Source: Zonotrichia leucophrys gambelii
Taxonomy: Eukaryota > Chordata > Aves > Passeriformes > Passerellidae
Assembly (NCBI RefSeq): GCF_028769735.1
Contig: NC_088173.1
Coordinates: forward strand, 20,338,038 to 20,402,037
Length of the DNA stretch: 64,000 nt
Direction: 5' to 3'
The stretch's first letter is position 1, and each line of letters starts with the position of its first letter. The notes under the pieces were generated by a model. The model saw nothing but the letters and a program-made list of their open reading frames with translations, was not told the origin of the DNA and ran no database searches. Below are positions 25,615-39,619 of the stretch, one piece after another. Position numbers and translations under genes: made by a program.

Positions 25615-25631
25615 TTTTTTTTTTTTTTTTT
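25615..25631. repeat. Poly-T run (17)
   Basis: Uninterrupted T homopolymer with no recognisable attached element. Confidence 0.95.
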
Positions 25632-25989
25632 CATTCCACAACATCTTTAAATAAAATCAAATCCATAAGACATGGAAAGATACGGCAAGGAGTTAATTTG
25701 TGCCTCAGGCACAGATATTTTCTTAGATACAGCAAATTTACTGATGGCCTGACATTTTTGTTTAAAAGCTACACAACTTCCACACATTTATTTTAGAGTT
25801 TGCAATACATGCTATTTTAAATCCAGAGGAAGCAGACAACTACACAGATGTGCTTGTGAGAATGGGAGAAAACCCCAGACAAATCACATACAAAAAGTGT
25901 GGACTTCAAGCAATTCCAGAACAGCTAGACGCAGACCCTTCAAACACTGCCTTCACTGAAGTTTTACTTTTCAGTCTACTTTGCTTTAA

Positions 25990-26020
25990 AATACATACAG
26001 ACATATAAATACATACATAC

Positions 26021-26061
<41 letters not shown>

Positions 26062-26080
26062 CAGAGAGAGAGTGAGAGAG
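25990..26080. repeat. Compound microsatellite (ATAC)n, (AT)16, (GA)n
   Basis: Irregular ATAC/ATAA units (25990-26026) lead into an uninterrupted (AT)16 at 26027-26058, then a GA-rich tract (26063-26080). It is likely polymorphic. Frames through it are artefacts. Confidence 0.96.
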
Positions 26081-26385
26081 TTGTAAATAGAACCCATTCT
26101 GGTTTCACAGCAATATGCTGTGAAATGATCCTTGGATTTCAGAAGGTGAGGCTGATCATGGAGAAATGCAGGGATATAAGTACCAGTTCTACTTGAAAAC
26201 CATAATTAATGATGGATTAGATTCTCAGACTGGATATCATCTCGGTTGACTCTAAAGGGGGAGGCACTTATAGGATATTTTCAAGCACAGTATTAGAATT
26301 ATTTTCTGATTATACTTTTGTTAATTAAGGTTTTTTTCTTTTTTATCTTTTCAAGATCAAACTCATACTTCCTCATTCAGATATA

Positions 26386-26400
26386 TTTTTTTTTTTTTTT
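26386..26400. repeat. Poly-T run (15)
   Basis: Uninterrupted T homopolymer; no attached element seen. Confidence 0.95.
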
Positions 26401-27174
26401 GCATGTAGGGCATAGTTTTAAACAATACAGCTTTATAGGTGAAAAACAGACCTGCAATATGCTTTAGGCTGAAATTTGGTCTGTTTTGTGTTTTTAAGCT
26501 CTAGTTGTAACAAAGATGGCTTTAAAGGGTTACTTGTCTTGAATATGAGAGATTCTGACCAAAGTTCAAAGAAATTTTTGTTGTAATACCCAGTTCCAGC
26601 TTTGAAGGATCCACAAGACACACTATGCAGGACTGACATAGAAGAAATCTGTCTGAAAAAGCATTTGCTAGCTCAGCCAATAGGCCCTTCATGTTCCATG
26701 AGCTTCAAATGTTCTAAATTCAGCATTTTCCTTCACTACTCTTGATGTGAAGAACAATTTATCTAAGGAGCAGATTGTAGCAGAGGATCTAAGTCTCGAG
26801 AAGAATCTATTTTTTAATCACCTCTCTGTCTTTTAGAAGTCAGTTTGTTAATGATTTTTTTTCTCATACACAGTCACAGGGAAAAAACATTTGAATGCAA
26901 AAATAATCCAAACGCTGAATGGCAAATTGCCTATAAATACAAGTGAAAAATAGACAAGGTCCTGCAAGTAGTTTCCATGGAATCAGTGAAAACTACTGTT
27001 GTAGAAAATAAAATCCTTTTCCAAAGAGTAAAGTCATTTTACCCAAGGGCATGGAAGACTTCGCTCACGCCCAAGAGCCTCAGGAGGTGGTGACCACACC
27101 GTTCTAGGAAGGCCTGAGTAAGGACACAGTATCAAGTGGTAAGGCTGGGGGACATAGAAATGTTTCAGGTTGCA

Positions 27175-27400
27175 TTGGCCTTTAATTCCCGTGAATCACC
27201 AAGGAGCTGATTTGTTATCAGCAGCAACAGCCTCTGTCCCTAAGAGAGGGGGACGACACAGGAAGCATATGCTCCAGGCTATTCATGAGGATGCTGCCAG
27301 AAACGGGTGTAACGTTTTGAACATGGTGACCTGCACTTTGAGACTCTAATTGCATGTGAAATCATAAACTGGGCAAAAAGGACATATAAGAGAGACATGG
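27175..27400. promoter_or_regulatory. Candidate conserved non-coding element
   Basis: Unique-looking, moderate-GC sequence with a TTTAATTCCC block, CTGATTTGTTATCAGCAGC and CTCTAATTGCATGTGAAATC, a plausible octamer/POU-like site. No coding frame or repeat is visible. Tentative. Confidence 0.2.
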
Positions 27401-30184
27401 AAAGGAAATATAATGAAAACGATTAATACGTGATAGTTTCCAACCCATTATTTTCTCAGGAAAAGCATAAAACAGCACAGTGCAGAGCTCCTGGACTCCA
27501 CCTTTTAGTTCCTTTGGTCAGGAACAACTATATTCAGCTCAAGTTTCTGTTTTATCTGTGGTAATGACAAGCATCACCTCTAGCAGCAGAGTTGTTTGCT
27601 CCTAGAGACAGCTGTACATCTCTGGGAATGACTGGTACACAAGAGCTGCACTGGTGGGTTCTGTGTCCAAAGGGGCAGCCAACACTTGCTTTCAGATACC
27701 TACAGACTCTGCACCCATTTCCTCCTAAGTTAGGGAATAATCTTCAATAACTTGGGCAAGCAAGCAGATGTAAGGTGGCTGAAATGCAATACCATTTAAA
27801 ATTCACCTCACATTCTCCCCAGCTATATCAGACATACAAAAATATTTTAGTACAACATTCACTAGCCATTCCTTTGTCTTCACTCTGAGGCACCCCAGAT
27901 CTACTTCTTCCCTGCCCCAGGGGTCACTAGAGCTGTGGATATTCAATGCCTGTGACTACAGTTTCTCTGGGTTTATTTTCTCTATTACCCTGCTATCTAT
28001 ATCCAAGTAATAGAACTGACTGTTGTATTAGATAGAGTTTGTGATGACAGATAGGATTCAACATCCAAATTGTAACATTTAGGTCCTTGCATAAAACATT
28101 TTTTACTTGTCTTGCAGATCAGCAGTAAGTACAATGTAAAACAATAAAAAAAGTTTGGATAGAAAAACCTGAAAGAGTCTAATCTATGAAAGAATGAGAA
28201 ACATTTTAATAAACCTATAGAGATTTCTGGATGACTGTGCCACAAGTAAAGTGCTCATTAGAAAGACCTGGAATTCTCATTCATACAACTTTCCATATAA
28301 AACTTATCCTACTAAAATTGCCTTGATATACCAGTAAAAAATCCAAAAGCTGTTACACAGCAGAAATGCCTGAGCATTTTCAACCAGATTGGATGATCAG
28401 CTGTCACTGCTGTCTGATCATATGGACTTCTGCATAAGAAAGCAGTTTTTCTGGGCCCAAATACATTAAACTAGAATTTCACCACAAATAGCATTGATGT
28501 GGTGCTTAGCAAGGGGGAGTTCTTTGTTAAGACCTTCATTGCTGTTACTTACTATGGAAGAAACAGATGGAATTCAATTTTTTCCCAACTGTTAAGAACG
28601 ATGAATATCTTTTCAGTTAATTCTGAGGGAGTACAAAGGTGTGACCAAACAATCTGAAGACCAAAATATAAAATATAATTCAATAGTCAGGATAAATACA
28701 ACCTTCTCCTGATTTGTTGACTTGCCCCATGATTTCCTTACACATAGCAGGCCACCAGCTTGCAAAAACCTAGTTTAAGACCTTGACTGCTATAGGCGTT
28801 CTGACATAACAATTTCAATCTAATTTAAAGCCTGAATTCAAAGCCACTGAAAACAATGAGCGCATCTCCTTTGATTTAAAAGATTCTATTTGTCTCAAGA
28901 AATTTGATCTTCAAGTATTTTCCATTCTCACAGATGGTCTTTAGTTTTAACCTCAGTTTTCTTACCCTTTGTACTCTTTCACCATAATCCGTTTTCTTCC
29001 AAGTCTTTCCTCTAACTGATGATACAAGTTTTTTTTTTTACTTCTAATGGTTGAAACTTCTAATGGTTCTTCATAGTTATTGCAATTTTTTGGGGGGATG
29101 GAGTGGTATTGTAGCTTCTGGTATTGTCAAAGTAGTTACAACACAACTGGACGCATTTCATATTACCAGTGAGAACCATTTGTATCAAATGTGGTTTATA
29201 TTTTCAGTCATTTAAAAGGGAAGGTGGACAGAATAAGCTAAAAAATATGTTCATAGTCTGTTTTCTCAATGCTGAATCTTTCTCTGAAGCCACTTGGAAG
29301 TTTGCCACTGATTTAAATAGGAGACTGATAGGGCTCTAAATTCCCTTTTCTGAGATGTGCCCTCATTTTCTAAACAACACTCTGAATATTTTCCAACATT
29401 CTCTTCTTCCATTCTAGAAGAGAACATAAATCAGAGAACTTTCTCTTTGTTGTTTGTTCCTAGTTTTTCCTGGAAATTTATAGTGGGGATTTAAAGGAAG
29501 AGTATCAGCAATACATGCAATATGTGTATACACATTTTTCTTTTGAACTCACATCTAAGGTGGTCTTCAGTGCTCTATGATTTTTCCTGTTGTATGCAGA
29601 GTGGCTTATTTGGACTTTGGCACTGCTCAGTATTTTCCTGCTGTTTGAAATGAAAAAGAAGTGAGTGTGAAGAGGCTGATGCAGACTGGCTCCATCTGCA
29701 CTTCCTCACTGGCTCCCAGGCTGTCAGAAAGTCAAGGGCGGCTACGGTCCCCTTGTTCCAGCATCACTTACTCTTAACAAGGCATTGTTCCTAAACACTA
29801 TTATTGTTTCAGGTTGTCACTTAAAGGAGATGTTACATGTACAGCTACTTCAGAAATGATGGGTTGTTCTGCCCTCAAAAGCCATGTTTATAGCTTTACT
29901 CTCTGCAGAGGATGGCTGGCTGCCACTGCTGCTGGCTGCACTTGGAGGATAGCTGCAAAAAGCTCTTCTCTGACCTAGTGGCTTTTAAAGTTTGTGTTTC
30001 CCCTCGTGCTCCATGCTAAGCTCTGAAGTTTGCGCAGCCATCTCCACCACTACAAAGAGGAATGCTAAGTTGCTTTACAAATTAAAGGATGTTTCATAGC
30101 TGAGGTTTAGAGGATACAGGAGCAGAAATTTCTCTGAAGGTACAGAAAGGTTTCTGTTGGGAGTAGACAACGAGAGTAAAAAGG

Positions 30185-30420
30185 TTTTGTCAAATTGCTG
30201 TATAAATCATTAGTTAATTATAGGCCTTAATCATCTGCATATTGTAGAAAACAGCCGTGCTGCAAATCAGATCCACTCAGGCAGCTCACAGACTGGCACA
30301 GAACTGAGAACTAAATGCACAGGGAGTCCATAATCATAATAATCTCTTTAATCTGGTGTCACTGCTGCACATAATGATATTCTGAGTGCAAATCTGATGC
30401 AACTTTAATAATACCAGAGA
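30185..30420. promoter_or_regulatory. Candidate conserved non-coding element
   Basis: The stretch has clustered homeodomain-type cores (AATCATTAGTTAATTATAGG, CCTTAATCATCTGCATATTG, then TAATCATAATAATC) mixed with a balanced-GC middle. There is no frame or repeat. Tentative, from texture alone. Confidence 0.22.
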
Positions 30421-33400
30421 AAACAAAATACAGATGTTCCTAAGTAAAGGAATTTACAAACAAATGTACATAACACTAAAAAGTAAGATTAAAAAGAATT
30501 TACCATCTGCAATACCCTAAAAGAATAATAAATCTGACAACCTGAGCCAAACATTTAGAATGCATTTGTATATTTTCAGAACTGCTGTGCTGTTATGGAA
30601 AAAAAAATATGTCAAACTATCCCACATTCATCAACCTCCCTCATTATCCAAGGCTCTCACCACACTTGGCTCACAGGTGCCAGACCACAGCACAAGCCAG
30701 CAGTTGGAGTCCTTCACCCAAGGACTTTCAGCTGCTGTGGAGCACCCATTGCCACAAATTTCGTTTTCTCACACTTACATTCATTCTCAGAGTAAAAAAA
30801 AATATGCAAATTCATACAACATGAAAGATAATAAAAAATAATTAAATTCAATTCCTATTCTGGGAGATTCACAGAACGCTCAAGGTACAACTTTATAAAG
30901 GAGTTTCATCTACAAATGTTCTCATCCAACATGGAGTGGGGTCAGGGAGGATTCTTCCACTCATCCAAGAGGATTTTTTTAATAGGGGCAGTCTTGTTCA
31001 GATTAAACCACTGCTGTGCAAATCTCATGCAGGTCATTATGAACATCCTCCTCATGATGCCATTTCTTTCCCTTTATTTTTGTTAGGCAAGTTAGTTCAC
31101 CTTAGTAGGGCTATATAGTTTATTGCACATTTATATTCTTACACCACTGGATATTATGTATATAATATTCAGCAGGTGACAGGAAAACAAGATCAACACC
31201 TAAAATTGAACTGCTTTGTGAACCCTTCCTCATGCCTAAATGTCTTTGCATCATGTTTTAGGATCTAGAAGGCCTGAAAACTGGCCTTTATAACTGAATA
31301 ATTTTCACTTCTAAAGAGGCACTATGTTCCTGAGGAAGTCAGGGTTTCTTTTCAGAGTAAAGTAATTAGTAATGGGCAATAGGACAGACATCTGAATAGA
31401 AAGTGGATAGAAGACTGGTAGCAAGAAGAAAAATAAGAAAGGAAAATAGGAAATATGGGGTGAGGTGGGGGGGGAGAGGAAATATGTATTCTGGTCCAAA
31501 CAACATGTCCCTGCAAATTTGCGCAGTCTAGCTGATTCACTAGAATTAAATTAACACAACATTGCTCATTTCCAAGTGCAAAGTCTGTGTGCAGAAAATG
31601 CTTAATGACAATACTAAGAGGAAACTTGCTGAAGCAGTTAGACACAGATGGCCAGAATAAAGTACTGAAACACCACAGGAGTCAAGTTGTGCTGGGGCTG
31701 AGATGAGATTTCCCTGTGCACTTATCTGCTCTGCAGAGGACAAAGAGTGACTGTGCCTACTCTGGAGGGAAAAAAAGGAAACGTTAGAACAGCTACATGC
31801 AGCAGATTTAGGGATGGAGATGTGCCAAAGAAGTTTCAAAATTTGTTTCTCTTGCCAATAATGAGTAAGCAGATTGAAGAATTTAACATATAGATAGCAT
31901 TCTACATGTAGGTAAAAGAAGAATTTTTAAAAAATCCTTTATCCCTGAACCAAAGACCCTGAGGACAAGGAACCCATCAATATGCTATCAGGTATTGCAG
32001 GATTTATACTGTCAAACCTTTGGGCATTCTTTGCAAATTAATGGCATGTCTCTGTCAAGATGCAAAGATTTCTTTTACTCTCACTTGATATGAGCAGGAT
32101 TTAGGGATTGCTTTAAAATAATGAATATTGTGAAGGAAGGGTGGGGTTAAGCATTAGGGAAATCAAAATCATCTTCTTGGCTTTACTACAAAAAACATTG
32201 GATTACATTGAGGCAAGTCATTCAGTTTCAGTAGATTGGTTCTTTATGTACTTAATATTGAGATTAGAATAATACTACCTTCTCCCTTCTGCTTTTTTGT
32301 GACTTGTATATTTCCCTCCCTTTAAGACTACATTTTCTGCTATACTGGCTTCTCCTAGAATAAGAGATCCTACTTCTAAACTGAAGACTTTAAGAATCAT
32401 AATTCTAATAAGAGGCATGTTTGTAAATCTATCATTTGCTAGTAGATTAATTGTACAGCAAAAGAAAAATAGCTCACTGTTGAGCACAATTACAACATAT
32501 AGGGACTCATATTTAACATTTTTATATGAACACTGCTTATTCCATACAGAACTATCTTCAGTATCATTAAATAATTCCCTGAATGTAGATGTTACATGTT
32601 GATGCTTACAGCAGGATGGAATGAGGCATTGTAGGTAATATAAAGCAAAAATGGTTTTGGATCATACACGTTCATACCAAAGATTTAAATAGTTGCCTGA
32701 AATCCAGGTTTCCCTGACATAAATCTTGAATAGAAAGTACAATTGCTGCCACTTCAGAGCACAGGTATCACCCTTTAATGCCATTTTATGGTATTGGATG
32801 CCGTTTTTCAACTGTGATCAGCGAAATAAGGTCTGAGGCAGACAGAGAAGGAGCAGCACATTTACTTCCAAATGGAGAAGCAGGGATAAGAGAAAGTGTT
32901 TGAGCAGCACTTTCTAAATAGCAGACTGTTACACCTGCCATCAGCACATTTCCCAATGCGTTCCTGAGCAGGGGAAGATTGTCCCAAATTACTTACACAC
33001 TTTATGTCAGAAGCACCTTAATTAAGCTATTTTTTAATGAGTGGCATGTCAATGTTTAACCTTTTTATTTACTAGAGAAAGAGGAAACTACTTTGGTTCC
33101 ATAGATATAGACATCAATACCCCAGTGACATTTTAGAAGTTTCAAATGAGACAAACTTTCTGAAGCTTTCTTGTCAGTTTTGTTGAGAAGTTATTCAGAA
33201 GTAGTTTAAAGTGTTACTCGAAATCTCATTAAAGTCATTGCTTCACCACATTCAAAAGACTTTTGCTCCCAACACTAAACTAAAACCTATATTCACATAC
33301 CTATTCTGAGTGCTGCAGATTAATGATATTTCATCACATGAACTTTCATAATTTAAATTCTACAGACCCACAGATTTAAATCAGACACAGTTAAAATGAA

Positions 33401-34732
33401 ACATGCTATTAAACTCATAATCCATGCTTGATTGGATTTTGCAGAATTTTGCAACTGTCTTATTCATCATGCTGAGCTTTCCAGTGATAGACCATAGAAT
33501 ATGCTGGGGACAGTCAGCTTTGTAATCAAACATCCAGACACAATCTCAGACATTGACAATATGATCCATGCCTTTATGATCCATGATTTAGGTCTTACTC
33601 AAATCCCAGAAAAGTCCATAATCAGTCTCTTGTCAGTACTGGTTTACACACAGCTAGCTGAAGTCTCTGTCAGCATTACTGAGGTCAAGTTCTTAACAAA
33701 AGTAACAGATAGAAAAGTAGCATTTAAGGAGATTTAAAGGTGGATATATTTATTAAATTATATTCATCTAAATTATAGATCTATATATTTTATATTGAAT
33801 TGGAAAAAGAGGAAAATGTTGAGAAATTAGCAAAATAAGCGGACACCAAATAAGGTTTTCATTAATGTAAAAATAATTATCTCTGTTAACAGGTTTCTCC
33901 TTCAAGATATTACTCTACACCAGTGCCCACTTTCTCACAAACTCAGTGCTCTGCTTGGCTACCAGCAGATCCTCTCAGGCCCAAGGCTCTTTATCTTTGC
34001 AAATACAGCTTCAACAAGCTTCATGTGGGCACTGCTCATGTCCTTTTCATTTCATTCCTCTTTGGTTACATAAACACATGATCACCCTATTTGGAAACAA
34101 CCTATAAAATCTGTGCCTAATATTGGGAATTTTGACAACATGAAGAATTTATGTGAATGGGGATGTAAAAGCCAGGGGCAGAACAAGACAGAAGTATATG
34201 TAATTAACATGTTTTAAAGGTGACGATAACTGGAGAACTTTGAGTTTCAATACCTGAGTCAAAAGGTACCAGTTTTTCAGATGCAGAGAAATAACTGGAA
34301 AGTAACTCTTATAATTAGACAGGCATATATAATCATTGATGCTGAACACATAAATGCAAAATATATGCACATTTGTAATGATTAATACTGAGTTTTCTTG
34401 CTCCTTAAGCTGGCTCAAGTGATTTTACTACACTGCAAGTTCTAAGATAGAAAAAAATTAAATCACAATCAACACCAAATAATCTCTACTGAAATGCCAA
34501 GGTTGTCAAAACTGCAACCTTCAAATTCTTGTTATGCTGTTTATACATGAGCCTTTCAGTTGTGGTGGATCTCAGCAGAACCTGCTGATCACCACAGCTG
34601 CTGCAGCCACCAAGTGCTTCCCAGAGCTGCCACCAGAGATAACAGAGATTCTGCCTGATGCACGACCTGCAAACCAAGAACAGCCAGTCAAGAAAGCCCA
34701 GTGGCCATCTCTGTGATAAAGCAGGGGGAGGC

Positions 34733-34785
34733 CAGGGCTGCTGATACCATCCCAGACAGCAATATCAGGGCTGCTGATACCATCC
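34733..34785. repeat. Local duplication, 20-bp unit at period 33
   Basis: CAGGGCTGCTGATACCATCC occurs at 34733-34752 and 34766-34785. The period of 33 keeps frame, which is why a 151-codon minus-strand frame (34572-35027) survives across it with a repeated DGISSP motif. I do not regard that frame as a gene. Confidence 0.9.
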
Positions 34786-37700
34786 TGACACAACCAGTTT
34801 GCCTGTGACAGCAACTGAGCTGCACAGCAAAGTTCTTCCCACGTACATTCTGAAAGAGGATTTATGGAGTAGGCCTGGCATCCACCAACTGCTCTCTGAT
34901 GGAGAGCAAAGCCAGGTGCCAGAGACAGAAAGTTATATTGCCTGAAGTAACTGTTAGAAAATTCAGCTGCATTTGTCCCTCTCAATGATTCATTCAGTAA
35001 AGTTGCTGGATCCTCCCTTGCATACAAACATCCTGTAAGTGACTTGGAACAAAAAGTTACTATGGCACAGATTATTTTTATTATAAGGCCCTTATTCTAA
35101 GTCCAAACTATTAGGTATAACCCATGAAAATAACTCTGGGAACTGCTGCTCAGAATTAAAAATCCATTCATTAAAAACATCTTGTTCCTATGTCCAAGCA
35201 CTTCTCAAACATAATTATAGACAGTTCATTGTGCTGTGACTGCAGGCAATTGAATTTTAGAAGTAAATTAATCCAAGACCTTTTCTGGTCATGGATCACT
35301 GAACCCAGAATCATGCAATCCAATAAAGAAAATGGTATATACCAGTGAATGTGACTATATCACATAATAACAATAAAGACCAAACCACTTTCTCTGCTAT
35401 TCATAATACCTTCCTTTAAATAGTCCCAGATCTCAAGATAGTATCAAGCAACTTGTTTAATAATATCTTAATCAGAACACTTTTAATTTCCATTTTTTCT
35501 GTGATCCAGATTTTTCTACTGAAAAAAATATTAGAGTGATAATTGAAGTACAGATCAGGTTAGCTTCTTTTGAACCTGTTTTTTGAGATTTCCTCCTTTC
35601 TGCATAATGTACATAACTAATATACAGCCAGGTACTCTCAGACATAATTAAAAGTATCTTGAAGACATATTCACGAATATGTGGCAAATTGAACAGCTTA
35701 AGACATTCTCTGAACAGACTGAGAGAACTGTGGTTTGAGCAGAAAACTGAAGTTATTCTCCTATTGAAATGGGTAGCATTCAAAATAGATATCTAGCAGT
35801 GAGCCCCACCAACCCTGTTTAGATATAACAGAATAACTGAGGGGTTTTATAAATCATCACACTGAACCAACAAGTAACAGACATTGCTCTGAGCCATGGA
35901 AATTCTCAACAGCTAACATATGGACATTTATTTAGGTAAATGCAGAAGACAGAAATTTCTTTAAAGCAGTTCTACCTTTGTTTGTAGTTGCATTCAGTTG
36001 GTCAATAAGATAGAATAAGATTATTATTATTAAATCACTGTTCTCTGTTGGCTGGCTCCTGACAAGCTTGTATTGTTCAGTGTTGCTGTTGTCCAAGTTC
36101 CCATATTTTCATTATTATTTTGCCCCTCTACAATCTTTTTTTTTTTTCTGGATACCCTGGGAAATGTCTGGATTCTGGATGATTAAAGTTAATGGGAGCT
36201 TTGCCATCAGCTTCACTAAATATGGGATAATACTCTGTGCCAAATTCCATAAACCTTCTAGTAAGCCACAACACCTGTTTTCCTTCTCCTCCCATGCCCC
36301 GTTTCTCTTCATTGCACATTTTTTCTCTGCTCTGACACTTATTAATCCATGCACTCTATCCAATCAATCACATTCATCTTTCTTCACCAGTTATGTTGTT
36401 GTAGCTCTGTGGCTGAAATTACTAGGGCAGTGTGAACTCACTTATAAAAGTGCTACTTTTGATATTGCCAAAATCATGTCAGCGTATCACAGAACACCAG
36501 TCTAAAATGGTATGCAATACCTTTTCATGCATCTTGATCTGATTTTAATTTAACTTTCAGTCCCACTTGGAAAATCACCACCCTATACATTTATTTCTAA
36601 ATGTTCTTATACCCAAGTGTTAAATCTTTGCAATTGTTCAAGTGTGGCATTCCAGTCTCCCCTTCCTAGCAAATGTAATGAACATACTTTATTATCTCTG
36701 CCAAAATGTTTCAACATTTAAACTTTAGCAGTTCTTATTCTTTGTGTTAAAACCCTTCCTGGAATTTTTAGTTTAACTCCTCTTGAGCTTTATTAAAGAC
36801 ACATCTTCTAAAAACACCTATTGAGACAAGCAGAACAAGTGGAACTGTCTGAGGAAAGCACAGAGCCTCAGCTTTGGAATAATAGTGTCTAAGCAGAGAG
36901 GAAGCAAAGACGATCATTTGGGAACAATCACTTGGGTCAACAGTCTCAAATACGGATTAATCACAGAGGGAAGGGACCAAAAGAAAGAGCACTTTGGGAA
37001 CAGTTGGTTTCTTATTGAAGCAAGACCTGCTGCCCTGTCTCTTTAGCATATTCTCTCATTTGTTAAGACCTTTCACTAGCTGTGTGAATGTAACCCACTA
37101 CTTCATCTCCAAAATGTGCGACAGGCCAAGCAGCAGGTGAAGGGTATCCTTTATTCAGTTCTGTCTGACTTTGACTTTATTAGAGTGATACATCATTCAG
37201 GATTCAAATAAATGTCTATCTCAAGAGACTTATTGTACGGCTCGATATTTACTCTAAGTGTTCTTTGAATTTGCTGTCTGCAGAAACAAAGTGCAATGCC
37301 ATTATCAGAAAATTTATTTTCTCCTACTGGAGACTTCTCTGTGGAAGCCAGGCTTCTGTTCCTGGTAGTTTATAAGATGCAGGTTTGTTGCCCTCCCATA
37401 TTTTTATTGGGAAAAATGAGCAGCTAGAGTTCTAAGTAAAGAGCAAATTATTGCACATTCATTCAAAATCTAGCTAAACACAAACAGTTCAGAGTGCAAC
37501 TGCTAAGTGCCTATAGCTCACTCCCTGCTTTTATAAGTTAGAACCCTGCCTAAGGGTGACAATGACATAGAATATTTAGTACCATTGAAGCTGATGTTTA
37601 CATCTTTATCATTAATTCCCAAATAGAGAATCAATCAGCTTAATCCAATCCAATATCAGCACCAGTTTGCTGGGGTGTCTGGTAAAGTAACGTGAACTGA

Positions 37701-39598
37701 TGTGATGTCAAAGAAATCACACTTCAACCTCGTTGCTTTCAGCATACCATACTTAATTTTTAATCATTATTGCTCCTTCTTTTGAAGATAAGACTCATTA
37801 TTAAAAGAATCAAAGTAGCTTTAAAACACTTAAACCAGAGCCCAAGGTTTAAATAGTAGTACCCATGCAAACAGAAAACCAGGTAGGGAGAGTATTTTCA
37901 ATTTTCAGGTAGATGTAAAAATTAAAAATACTTCCCTCAAATGCAGAAAAGAAAATTTTCACTTGAGCAGCACAAGCACACCAGAGACAGAAAGGAGATA
38001 GTATTGCTTCCACACTTCCCATCGCCACTCACTGTCTTGCAGAGCTGCTCTTCATCCCCCAATATCCAGATAAGATACTGCAGATGCCCTGATGTGACAA
38101 CATGTGTTATTCTGTGGGTTTTTTTTTTTTAATTTCCTTATCTTACATCTATCAGTAATTCTTCTTTCGAGTTCTCTCTTAGGCTTGACTCTTTTCACTA
38201 ACCAATATGCTTAAAATTGAGTAGTAGTTTAGGCTCTTGGGGAATTTAAAAGTATCTTAGTAGTATTCAAGTTATTTTATGGGTGCAGTGAGTAGGAACC
38301 ATGTTTTTACTGTAGTGTTTCATCTAAATTATTACTTTATTGAAAGATATTTTCAAGTATTTCCCCTCTATTTATAAGTGGGGGGGTTGGGGGAAGTCAG
38401 TGCCCCAAATGTTAAACAACTTTCTTAGGGTTTTTCCCCCTTTTTTCAACAATTCAAAAATATTCAGATTTAGAAGTTTTTTAAAACCATGACATGATCT
38501 GCTTCAGGGTGGGTTTTAATCCGGATCACCAGGCTGCAAAATAGTTCTTGGAATATTTCTTATCTAAGTTTCTTTCTATTTTGAAAGTTTGTTCTGTACA
38601 TTAATCCACATCAGTCTAATTGATATTCTGCCAACCCCTTAATCCACATTTGTGCACACACACACTATAAACCTGTGAGTTTATGGCAGTGCAATTTACT
38701 TCAGTGTCAACTGAATTGTATAAAACCCACTTGCACATCAATGGGATCACCCATTGTGAGTTGGTTTTGTGTAGACAGGGTGTAAATCACCTGATAATCT
38801 GATGAGGATGGACTGTGTAAATAGTCTCACAAAGAGCAAATGTGCATAGATAGGGCAATAAATTGGAATGATCGATGGGACAAGCACCGTGGTAAGATCA
38901 AAGACAGGAGGCTGCAGCAAGCTTTTTAATCACCAGACCTTGCACTCCCATTAACCACTTCCTGTAAACGCTCTCTCAGCACTCTGAATTGGAGATTTTC
39001 CACTTTTTTTTTCTTTGCCTTACACCATTCAAGTTCAGTAGGATACAGCCTCGAGCAACATCAGAAACCAGTTGAAGTGCAAACAAGATCTGTCTGAAGA
39101 GGTGTTTGCTTGAGCTGGGCAGCTCTGCACTCTGCTACCTGAGGCCTTCCTACGCTGGCTTCCTCCCGGGTTTGTTTGCTCCACAGTTCTTCACAGAAGT
39201 TGTTTGCAAAAATTGTGTCTGCATTCTTTGGGGACCAGGGTACCAGGAGCTGACACCTCCCATCCCCAAACCCTCGATGCTGTACCATGCTTTGTTTCAC
39301 AAACCAGCATGGCAGTTCTGCCAGAAGAGCTCAACACATGCCAGAATGAGCACAGGCTGCCCTTCTTCCCTTCATCATCTTGTCAGAGCTGTGCTTTTAC
39401 ACTGCTGCCTCTCATCTTGAATTTGTTGTTGGTCTAACTTCCCAAGTTCTCTCTCTGCCTTGAAAAGTTGCTCTCCATTTTCCCTCCTTAGCTAGTACCT
39501 CCTCCACCCCTAAACTCACTACCTCTGCTGTTCCCTTCTCAAATATCTCCTAACCTTTATCCTTCTCATATAATAATCTATGGCCAATTTAAACCCAC

Positions 39599-39619
39599 TT
39601 TTTTTTTTTTTTTTTTTTT
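39599..39619. repeat. Poly-T run (21)
   Basis: The longest homopolymer in the window. It sits inside a pyrimidine-rich plus-strand stretch (about 39,440-39,740) and could be the reversed tail of a retrocopy, but nothing recognisable lies to its right. Confidence 0.95.

Noticed and set aside
33489..33515. CCATAGAATATGCTGGGGAC resembling a CR1 tail start
   Set aside because: The similarity ends after about 17 bases; no further CR1 blocks follow.
36068..36505. 145-codon plus-strand frame
   Set aside because: Hydrophobic, Phe/Ser-rich translation of pyrimidine-rich DNA with a poly-T run; no recognisable domain.
38378..38394. G-rich tract as a G-quadruplex
   Set aside because: Only two G runs are present, not the four needed.
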